The notes under the pieces were generated by a model that had not been told where the DNA came from, ran no database searches, and saw nothing but the letters and a program-made list of their open reading frames with translations. DNA of 5,442 bases from Gammaproteobacteria bacterium (GTDB lineage: Bacteria; Pseudomonadota; Gammaproteobacteria; Arenicellales; Arenicellaceae): contig JAUHZM010000221.1 of the NCBI GenBank assembly GCA_030426005.1, positions 1 through 5,442 on the forward strand. The letters run 5' to 3'. This document shows positions 1 to 5,442 of the stretch, one piece after another; the first letter of the stretch is position 1, and each line of letters begins with the position of its first letter. A program made the translations under genes and the position numbers.

Positions 1-1293
1 TTCACCAGTTGCCGCCGCGGTGGTTTCAGACGCCACACTGGCACCGATCAACACACCGTGCTCCCAAGACTTAGCTTGGTACACCAAGGGCGCCAGCTCG
101 CGGCGTCGACCGCCAAAGATAATGGCGGAAATCGGCACACCATCAGGCGCTTCTGCCAGCGATGAATACGCACGATTTTCAGTAGCTGAGACCGTAAAAC
201 GCGAATTAGGGTGCGCAGCTGGGCCGTTGCCAGGCGTGTAGTCATTACCCTTCCAATCAACGCTCGGCTCACCAACTTTCTTGTCTTCCCACCACGGCTC
301 GCCATCATCGGTTTGTGCCACGTTCGTGAAGATCGTGTTTTGTTGGATCATGTCGTAGGCATTGCGATTAGTCTTCGCATTGGTACCAGGTACCACACCA
401 AAATAGCCTGCTTCGGGATTGATTGCGCGAAGTTGACCATCTTCACCTTTGTGCAGCCAAGCGATGTCGTCGCCCAGCGTCCAAATCTTCCAATCTTTGT
501 ATTTTTCTGGCGGGATCAGCATCGCCAGGTTGGTCTTGCCACACGCCGAGGGGAACGCCGCCGCGATGTAGTGCGTTTCACCTTCTGGGCTTTCTAAGCC
601 GAGGATCAACATATGTTCTGCCAACCAGCCTTCGTCTCGCGCCTGCCAGCTGGCAATACGCAAGGCGTGACATTTTTTACCCAACAAGGCATTCCCGCCA
701 TAGCCCGAGCCATAACTCATGATGCTCAGCTCTTCTGGGAAATGCATGATAAAACGACGCTCTGGATCGAGTTCACCGGTCGAGTGCAGGCCTTTTACAA
801 AGGTACCCTCGCGCTCGATACGCGCCAACGCACGCGCCCCCATGCGTGTCATCAACTTCATATTGACTACCACGTAAGGGCTATCGGTAATTTCCACGCC
901 ACAGCGCGAATAAGGTGAATCCACTGGCCCCATGCAATACGGGATGACATACATCGTGCGACCTTGCATGCAGCCTTCATATAAGGCGTGCATTTTTTCC
1001 TTGGCTTCGTCGACTGCCAACCAATTGTTGTTGTCGCCGACCGTTTCCGGATCGTCAGTGCAGATGTAGGTTAAGTGTTCTACCCGCGCAACATCTTGCG
1101 GGTCTGAGAGGTGCAAATAGCAGTTTGGATGTGTCTCAGAATTCAGCGGCGACAAAGTCCCCTCTTCCAGCATCAGATCAATCAGACGCTGGTATTCTTG
1201 CTCACTGCCGTCACACCAAACCACAGAATCTGGTTTGGTTAGCTCAGCAACGCTCGACACCCAACTGGCCAATTCTTGATTTTTCGTGGTCAT
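1..1293 (-). CDS. pckG: Phosphoenolpyruvate carboxykinase (GTP), C-terminus cut by window edge
   Basis: Cytosolic enzyme of gluconeogenesis that converts oxaloacetate and GTP to PEP, CO2 and GDP using Mn2+. I translated the minus strand by hand and found 431 uninterrupted codons with the family's motifs in order. They are an Arg in DVARVEHLTYI (R70, PEP-binding R87 in the rat enzyme), YGSGYGGNALLGKK (194-207, metal-ligand lysine region), H227 in AEHMLILG (rat H264), the kinase-1a P-loop FPSACGKTNLAML (247-259, reactive Cys251, K253), the kinase-2 motif LGDDIAW (273-279), and PNSRF (362-366, rat R405 region). These identify the GTP class, not the ATP class (pckA) of E. coli. The family is about 600 residues long, so roughly 170 are missing. 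The window ends inside the mobile lid (ATG-E at 428-431), and the guanine-binding C-terminal region is absent. The ATG at 1293 gives the usual MTTKNQELASWV-type N-terminus. No clear Shine-Dalgarno precedes it, and an in-frame GTG at 1332 is the alternative. No disrupted residue was seen. Confidence 0.97.
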   Translation of the reverse strand, partial: MTTKNQELASWVSSVAELTKPDSVVWCDGSEQEYQRLIDLMLEEGTLSPLNSETHPNCYLHLSDPQDVARVEHLTYICTDDPETVGDNNNWLAVDEAKEKMHALYEGCMQGRTMYVIPYCMGPVDSPYSRCGVEITDSPYVVVNMKLMTRMGARALARIEREGTFVKGLHSTGELDPERRFIMHFPEELSIMSYGSGYGGNALLGKKCHALRIASWQARDEGWLAEHMLILGLESPEGETHYIAAAFPSACGKTNLAMLIPPEKYKDWKIWTLGDDIAWLHKGEDGQLRAINPEAGYFGVVPGTNAKTNRNAYDMIQQNTIFTNVAQTDDGEPWWEDKKVGEPSVDWKGNDYTPGNGPAAHPNSRFTVSATENRAYSSLAEAPDGVPISAIIFGGRRRELAPLVYQAKSWEHGVLIGASVASETTAAATGE

Positions 1294-1557
1294 AATCAGC
1301 GCGTTGTTTAGGTTTTCGAATTGTCGTGGCACGATGATTTTTACGCTGCAATTACCCTCGTAGATAAGGTCTCGGCTGAATGGAAATTCTGCCACGGCAT
1401 GTGTTGGATGCCTGAGATTGCGTAATGCGGGCGCTGTGCCTATTTTTATGGGCGCGAGTCTATCAACCTAATGTCAACTTGCCTAGCCTTTCTGACAATT
1501 AGTCATTATTCACTATAAGAATCTCATCGCCAGACCGATCAAGTCGTGCATAAAAAG
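1294..1557 (-). other. Intergenic region, leader and promoter region of the PEP carboxykinase gene
   Basis: No gene is supported in these 264 bases. Read on the minus strand, a perfect sigma70-type -35 hexamer TTGACA lies at 1477-1472. The best downstream -10 candidate (CATAAA) is about 21 bases away, which is too far for a convincing promoter. A 5-bp inverted repeat with a 7-base loop (ggcat/atgcc, 1396-1412) would fold in the leader of about 150 or more bases. No GC-rich hairpin followed by a T-run is visible downstream of the transglycosylase stop at 1558, so read-through into the PEP carboxykinase gene cannot be excluded. Confidence 0.4.
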
Positions 1558-3405
1558 CTACAGTTCTTTGCTTGGAATACGTAAACGTTGCCCGATCAGG
1601 ATTTTGGAATTTAATGTAAGTTGATTCGCATCCAGCAGTGCGCTGCAACGAACCCGATAAGACTCCGCAATCCCGCAGGCTGTCTGACCACTCCGGACGG
1701 TATGCCAACTGCCAGCCGAGGTGACATGCACGGTTTGTCCGACGCGAATGATGCTACCCCGAGTCAATCCGTTTAGCGCCAGGAATTCGGCACATTTCAA
1801 GCCGTGACGTCGTGCGATTGAACAGGACGTGTCCCCACGTTTGACGCGGTAAGTCTGTATGTGTGCATCGCTGTCTGCGGTGATCTGAGTTACACCACTG
1901 CCAGGTGTTGTGCCACTGGCGTTTTTTGCCAAGACAATACCACCGGACCGGGTTGGCACCTTGATACGGCGACCAATGTAGATAGTGCCGCGCTTATCCA
2001 GACGATTGAGCTTGACGAGTGCACGACAGGATGCACGGTACTGCTCAGCGATACCACACGCAGTTTGTCCGCGACGTACACGGTGCCAGACAAACCCGGC
2101 TTCTTCCACTTCTTGTGGTAGCGCGTCCATTCTTGCGATATGTGCGTCCCAGCCTGCGGTTCGCTTTGGTAAACGAATCGCGTAACCAGACGGCACTAGT
2201 GCTTTGTGCTGCCAGATTACGGATTTAAGCGCCGGATTCATCGCGCGCAGATCCTCCATGTTGACGTCCAACTCGCTGGCGATTCGCTTCACCGAAGTGG
2301 CTCGATTAAGAACCACATCGTCGTGTTCGGCAAATCGCGCGGCCGGACTCGCTGGAATCGAATCAAAAAACTGATCCTTGTACTTCGCCACATGTCGCGC
2401 GGCCAAAAAGCTGGCGTAAAAGTTTTTCACCGCAGTTTGAAAGCTAGGCGATTTATATTCACGCAGTAGGCGCTCATAATCCAGTCCGACCTGCTTGATG
2501 GCGCGTTGCATGCCGCGCACGCCGTAGTTGTAAGACGTAATAACAAAGGGGTTCAGATCTTTAGCCGCAACGTCGTGCCCATTCTCAAACGCAGTCTCAC
2601 TGAGGTCGTCCACACTATTGCGAAAATACAATGCCGCAGCGTAGGTCGCCGCAATCGGGTCATACCGTTCGTCAATATGACTGTCGACCCGTAATCCCAA
2701 AGTGCGCCCAGTGCTTGGCATAATCTGCCACAAACCTGCCGCACCAACATGTGATAGCGCTGAGGGATTAAATGCAGACTCAACAAATGGCAAATATTGC
2801 AGCTCTGGCGTTAAGTTTTGATCTTCCAACGCTTCCAGAATTGTGGGCTGATACAAGGTGTACTCAGCAAGAGCGTTTCGCATACGGTCTTTGTTGCCTG
2901 ACTGACAGCGCACACGATTTGCTGCGGCACGGATTTCTGCAACCGACTCACCTTTAAACTGTGCATGCAAAAACGCTTCGGAGTTAGTTAAGCCACGCTG
3001 CCGCTCAAGTTTGTCAGCCAATGACAACAGGTGTTTCTTAAGACGCTTGCGCTCTCGATCAATAGCATCGCCTTTCTTGGAGCGACGACAACCTTCTTCC
3101 CGCTGCACGGTGGAATACACCCTATGCGGATTCTCTTTATCATGAAAAATGGCAGTATTGGTGTCCCAGCGACTGAACACTTCAATCCAGAACGCCACTC
3201 GCGGCATGAGCGACTCGGGGCAAGAGAAAATTTCATCGCACTGCAGTGTGTAATTACCGACCGGTGTGACCACGGGAGTCGCCGCTCTCGCCGGAATCAC
3301 CGCAACCCAGGCCAACAATACTAGTAATATGTAACTGATTGACCATTGGCAACGCTCCCTGCTTGCCAGTATACGTTGACGAACAAAGCTCAGTCTGCCA
3401 AACAT
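1558..3405 (-). CDS. MltD-like lytic murein transglycosylase, SLT domain plus three LysM domains
   Basis: Predicted periplasmic or wall-associated enzyme that cleaves the MurNAc-GlcNAc bond of peptidoglycan with formation of 1,6-anhydro-MurNAc. Numbering starts at the ATG at 3405 (615 aa). There is a basic n-region, a hydrophobic core (ISYILLVLLAWVAV, about 23-36), and a signal-peptidase-I-like ARA|A site after residue 41. No lipobox is present, unlike E. coli MltD. Residues 42-185 form an N-terminal region (FWIEVFSRW...FHD at 72-89, then a highly charged helix). The SLT catalytic domain spans about 190-305: catalytic Glu209 in PFVESAFNP, GAAGLWQIMPSTGRTLGL (221-238) and ITSYNYGVRGMQRAI (289-303). 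A degenerate LysM-like stretch lies at 361-412. Three clear LysM domains follow at 439-484, 517-560 and 567-611. Each has a Cys pair ten residues apart. In-frame GTG starts at 3420 (GAGGG ten bases upstream) and 3450 are alternatives; I chose the ATG for its shorter signal-peptide n-region. The protein is longer than typical MltD (about 450 aa). Confidence 0.93.
   Translation of the reverse strand: MFGRLSFVRQRILASRERCQWSISYILLVLLAWVAVIPARAATPVVTPVGNYTLQCDEIFSCPESLMPRVAFWIEVFSRWDTNTAIFHDKENPHRVYSTVQREEGCRRSKKGDAIDRERKRLKKHLLSLADKLERQRGLTNSEAFLHAQFKGESVAEIRAAANRVRCQSGNKDRMRNALAEYTLYQPTILEALEDQNLTPELQYLPFVESAFNPSALSHVGAAGLWQIMPSTGRTLGLRVDSHIDERYDPIAATYAAALYFRNSVDDLSETAFENGHDVAAKDLNPFVITSYNYGVRGMQRAIKQVGLDYERLLREYKSPSFQTAVKNFYASFLAARHVAKYKDQFFDSIPASPAARFAEHDDVVLNRATSVKRIASELDVNMEDLRAMNPALKSVIWQHKALVPSGYAIRLPKRTAGWDAHIARMDALPQEVEEAGFVWHRVRRGQTACGIAEQYRASCRALVKLNRLDKRGTIYIGRRIKVPTRSGGIVLAKNASGTTPGSGVTQITADSDAHIQTYRVKRGDTSCSIARRHGLKCAEFLALNGLTRGSIIRVGQTVHVTSAGSWHTVRSGQTACGIAESYRVRCSALLDANQLTLNSKILIGQRLRIPSKEL
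1573..2091 (-). repeat. Three tandem LysM repeats with conserved cysteine pairs (protein-level repeat)
   Basis: Coding repeats in the 3' part of the transglycosylase gene lie at 1954-2091, 1726-1857 and 1573-1707, each about 44-46 codons. All start with an aromatic-x-V-(R/K)-x-G-(Q/D)-T core and end with an (I/V)-x-(I/V)-G-(Q/R) segment, as LysM domains do. The first and third share TACGIAE. A 32-residue Gly/Ser/Thr-rich linker separates repeats 1 and 2, and only 6 residues separate repeats 2 and 3. LysM domains bind GlcNAc-containing glycan, so these should tether the catalytic domain to peptidoglycan. The DNA copies have diverged, so this is an old duplication rather than a recent one. Confidence 0.9.
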
Positions 3406-3737
3406 GGATTGAATACGCACTGCGTTAGGGCCCTCTATAATTAATATCACTTGGTTTGGTTGCGACGGCTTAGCATCACCCTAAAGGCAAACATTCACAA
3501 AAGGTATACACCTGTAATCTGTGCCGTCACGCTGCTGCAAGATAATAACCATTTGCGGCGGTGCTGTGGACGAATATTGCGAACAATTTAATCCTGATTG
3601 TCTTTATTCGTGGCACGCGCTGCGGCGTAAGCTACATTCAAAGTTACGTCAATAAAATCAATAACAAAGAGTCTGCGAATAGCGGTTGCCATAAGCGCGA
3701 TTCAGCAGGTGGCTACAACACACCAACTACTTGAGCG
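3406..3737. other. Divergent intergenic region between the transglycosylase and flavoprotein genes
   Basis: About 290-330 bases, depending on the transglycosylase start, with no supported gene on either strand. It must hold the promoters of both divergent units. Visible structure includes a near-palindrome AGGTATACACCT (3502-3513) and an inverted repeat ACAAT-N9-ATTGT (3583-3601). The stretch from about 3640 to 3670 is A/T-rich and contains TAAAAT, a possible -10 for the plus-strand operon with no good -35. The flavoprotein ATG at 3738 has only a weak GAG three bases upstream, so its ribosome binding site is unusually poor. Confidence 0.45.
3503..3530 (-). promoter_or_regulatory. Candidate sigma70 promoter for the transglycosylase gene
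   Basis: On the minus strand a GTGACG box (3530-3525) and a TATACC box (3508-3503) are separated by 16 bases, each matching four of six consensus positions. It would give a leader of about 90 bases before the ATG at 3405. The AGGTATACACCT dyad at 3502-3513 overlaps the -10 box and could be a repressor site. Matches this weak are common by chance, so this is only a candidate. Confidence 0.2.
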
Positions 3738-5012
3738 ATGAAAAAGGTTGCGATTATTGGCGCCGGTATAAGCGGCCTGTCTACCGCCTACCACTTACAC
3801 GAGGAATGCGCGGTGACAGTTTTTGAAAAGCAGCCGTTCCCCGGCGGACACACTGACACACATGAGCTCGAAATTGATGGTCTCCCGCTGCGAGTCGACA
3901 GTGGCTTTATTATTTTCTGCCCAGAGTATTACCCGCATTTCTTTGGCATGTTGCAGGACTTGGGGGTCGCGTACCAGCCTACCGATATGAGCTTCTCGGC
4001 GCATAACAAACAGTCCGGACTGGTATACAACGCTACCTCTTTGAACAAACTGTTTTGTCAGCGACGAAATCTGTTAAGTCCGCGCTTCTACCGCATGCTG
4101 ATCGACCTTCTGCGGTTTTATTCACGTTCGACTGACGTGCTTAACTCACAAGACCAAACCACAACCGTCGAAGCGTTTCTTACACAGCACGGGTATAGCG
4201 AGGCCTTTTGGCACGACCATCTACTCCCAATGATGTCGGCACTTTGGTCCTCGCCGCCAGAGCGCGTAGCGCAATTTCCGATTCGTCATCTGGTGGAATT
4301 TTTCAAAGCGCACGGCTTATTAAAAGTCGTCGGCAGACCTCAATGGATGGTGGTTAAAAATGGCTCCAAGTCTTATGTAGAAGCATTACAACAACGTTTG
4401 AATGTGGACTGGCGCCTGGGTTGTACCATTTCCAGCGTCACGCGCAACGAGTCGGGCATCCAGGTACATTCTGATTCACACGCGGAACCCGAAGAGTTTG
4501 ACTTAGTCGTGTTCGCAACCCATTCTGATCAAGCGTTAAAATTGCTGGCTGCGCCATCTCAGGCCGAAACTGAAATACTGGGTGCCATTCCGTTTGAGCA
4601 TAATCATGTCGTGGTGCATACCGATGATTCTTTATTACACCCAAACCGACAATCCTGGGCAAGTTGGAATACCGAAGTGCCAAACAATGTCGAGCCTGAC
4701 TCGCAATACAAATGCACTGCCAATTACTGGATGAACGCCTTACAAAGTTTGCCCGGCCCGACCAACGTGTTCACCACGCTAAATAGCAACAATCGAATAC
4801 AGGCGGACAAGATATTGGTGGAACGACACTACACACACCCAGTATTCACCGCCGCAAGTGTCGCAGCACAAAAACGCAAGCCTGAGATCGATGGACAGCA
4901 ACACACCTATTACGTTGGTGCCTACTGGGGCTGGGGGTTTCACGAAGATGGTGCGCGGACCGCGTTTCAAATCAGTAAAAAAATCAAGGAGCGACTGGCA
5001 TGCGCGGCCTAA
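3738..5012 (+). CDS. FAD-dependent amine-oxidase-like protein (COG2907 family), probable lipid-modifying oxidoreductase
   Basis: Complete 424-residue soluble flavoprotein. An N-terminal Rossmann FAD-binding motif VAIIGAGISGLSTAYHL (4-20) is followed by the acidic end of strand 2 (E30 in VFEK) and a GG doublet with H38 (PGGHTD), typical of the flavin amine oxidase/desaturase superfamily. Later family-type segments are VDSGFII (53-59), PTDMSFS (81-87), NYWMNALQSLPG (329-340), HPVFTAASVAAQ (367-378) and the C-terminal flavin-contacting GAYWGWGFHEDGARTAF (394-410). Length and motif order fit the predicted NAD/FAD-binding proteins of COG2907. No signal peptide or membrane segment is seen. The gene overlaps the following DUF1365 gene by 13 bases, which implies coupled expression. 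Family members commonly sit in operons with DUF1365 and a cyclopropane-fatty-acid-synthase-like enzyme. From memory, the Rhodobacter sphaeroides relative in the RpoE/ChrR singlet-oxygen regulon is linked to furan fatty acid synthesis. The exact reaction here is inferred. The start has the FAD motif at the expected distance but a weak ribosome binding site. Confidence 0.92.
   Translation: MKKVAIIGAGISGLSTAYHLHEECAVTVFEKQPFPGGHTDTHELEIDGLPLRVDSGFIIFCPEYYPHFFGMLQDLGVAYQPTDMSFSAHNKQSGLVYNATSLNKLFCQRRNLLSPRFYRMLIDLLRFYSRSTDVLNSQDQTTTVEAFLTQHGYSEAFWHDHLLPMMSALWSSPPERVAQFPIRHLVEFFKAHGLLKVVGRPQWMVVKNGSKSYVEALQQRLNVDWRLGCTISSVTRNESGIQVHSDSHAEPEEFDLVVFATHSDQALKLLAAPSQAETEILGAIPFEHNHVVVHTDDSLLHPNRQSWASWNTEVPNNVEPDSQYKCTANYWMNALQSLPGPTNVFTTLNSNNRIQADKILVERHYTHPVFTAASVAAQKRKPEIDGQQHTYYVGAYWGWGFHEDGARTAFQISKKIKERLACAA
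4986..4991 (+). promoter_or_regulatory. Shine-Dalgarno AAGGAG for the DUF1365 gene
   Basis: AAGGAG lies eight bases before the ATG at 5000, inside the last codons of the flavoprotein gene. It decides the DUF1365 start and supports translation coupling through the 13-base overlap. It is much stronger than the site in front of the flavoprotein gene itself. Confidence 0.85.
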
Positions 5013-5442
5013 AGCTATTTACTGGCAAGGTCAGCCACGTGCGCAAAACGCCGGTGGTACACCAGCTGCGTTACGACGTATTTCAGGTTTGGTTGGACAT
5101 TCAGCAACCAGAGCTCATTGATCAGATCAGCCCTTTATGGTCGAGTCGTCATTGGAATGCGGTTCGTTTCAAGCGCGCGAACTATTTGCCGAGCGAACGC
5201 AATCTGTACGATGAAGTATGCGATCAAATTCTGCGCAATACCGGGCATCACTTTCACGGGCAAGTATTCTTGCTAGCCAATCTGAGCTATTGGGGGCACT
5301 GCTTCAATCCCGCCGTATTTTTTTGTTGTTTTGAAGGCGATCAATTGCGTTTTCTACTTAGCGAAGTACATAACACACCGTGGGGCGAACGCTTTGTTTA
5401 CGTGCATGAGGTCGATCCCGAACAGGCTGAGTCCACTGAGAT
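5000..5442 (+). CDS. DUF1365 family protein (COG3496), C-terminus cut by window edge
   Basis: Hand translation from the ATG at 5000 gives 147 open codons running off the right edge; the family is usually about 240-270 residues. Family hallmarks are an N-terminal TGKVSHVRKTPVVHQLRYDVF segment split across 8-28 (H21, R24, Y25), a central LSYWGHCFNPAVFF (95-108) corresponding to the family's GYxFNP motif, and EVHNTPWGERFVYV (122-135) corresponding to the EVxNTPWGER motif. The biochemical function of DUF1365 is not established. Its near-constant partnership with the upstream flavoprotein type, and often with a cyclopropane-fatty-acid-synthase-like methyltransferase, points to fatty-acid or membrane-lipid modification. 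The gene overlaps its upstream neighbour by 13 bases, has a strong ribosome binding site, and so belongs to the same operon. Three cysteines (C101, C109, C110) sit in and beside the central motif. Confidence 0.92.
   Translation, partial: MRGLKLFTGKVSHVRKTPVVHQLRYDVFQVWLDIQQPELIDQISPLWSSRHWNAVRFKRANYLPSERNLYDEVCDQILRNTGHHFHGQVFLLANLSYWGHCFNPAVFFCCFEGDQLRFLLSEVHNTPWGERFVYVHEVDPEQAESTE

Noticed and set aside
211..918. Overlapping plus-strand ORFs of about 100-130 codons
   Set aside because: They lie antisense to the well-supported PEP carboxykinase reading frame and show no domain-like sequence.
1500..1557. Possible rho-independent terminator after the transglycosylase gene
   Set aside because: Only a 4-bp imperfect stem is present and no T-run follows it.
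1499..1708. 69-codon minus-strand ORF extending past the transglycosylase stop
   Set aside because: It is an alternative frame over the last LysM repeat, with no ribosome binding site and no recognisable product.
3447..3476. Nine-codon upstream ORF on the minus strand whose TGA overlaps the GTG at 3450
   Set aside because: It is very short, its peptide has no recognisable leader composition, and the GTG it overlaps is probably not the true start.
3611..3623. Sigma54-like TGGCACG followed by TGC upstream of the flavoprotein gene
   Set aside because: The TGGCACG half matches, but the downstream GC sits about two bases too close to GG and the TTGC element is missing.
3595..3631. Possible RpoE/ChrR-type (TGATCC/TAAG-like) promoter: TGATTG followed by CGTAAG
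   Set aside because: The -35 match is imperfect and the spacing of about 25-27 bases is far too long for that promoter class.
4858..5121. 87-codon plus-strand ORF spanning the flavoprotein-DUF1365 junction
   Set aside because: It is out of frame with both genes, and the two real frames explain the whole stretch with conserved motifs.

Overview
This window most likely comes from a mid-GC gammaproteobacterium, or a close proteobacterial relative. That is inferred from the gene content: a GTP-type PEP carboxykinase, an MltD-like lytic transglycosylase with LysM repeats, and a COG2907 flavoprotein followed directly by DUF1365. No rRNA, tRNA, mobile element, CRISPR array or phage gene was found, and nothing fixes genus or species.

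Layout from left to right. Positions 1-1293 (minus strand) hold the N-terminal 431 codons of GTP-dependent phosphoenolpyruvate carboxykinase, cut by the left edge. Positions 1294-1557 are a 264-base gap that serves as its leader and promoter region. Positions 1558-3405 (minus strand; in-frame GTG starts at 3420 and 3450 also exist) encode a secreted MltD-like lytic transglycosylase. It has one catalytic SLT domain, a degenerate LysM-like segment, and three C-terminal LysM domains that each carry a cysteine pair at identical spacing. Positions 3406-3737 form a divergent intergenic region with small inverted repeats. Positions 3738-5012 (plus strand) encode a complete FAD-dependent amine-oxidase-like protein of the COG2907 type. 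Positions 5000-5442 (plus strand) hold the first 147 codons of a DUF1365 protein. It overlaps the flavoprotein gene by 13 bases, has its own strong Shine-Dalgarno sequence, and is cut by the right edge.

The two minus-strand genes, gluconeogenesis and cell-wall remodelling, are ordinary housekeeping functions with no evident link and probably separate promoters. The plus-strand pair is the start of a translationally coupled operon. In many proteobacteria this flavoprotein-DUF1365 pair precedes a cyclopropane-fatty-acid-synthase-like methyltransferase, sometimes with an ECF sigma factor/ChrR pair that responds to singlet oxygen. It has been tied to modified membrane fatty acids, including furan fatty acids. 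The genes that would confirm this lie beyond the right edge. The most interesting items are this operon start and the cysteine-paired LysM triplet; neither is shown here to be a new system.
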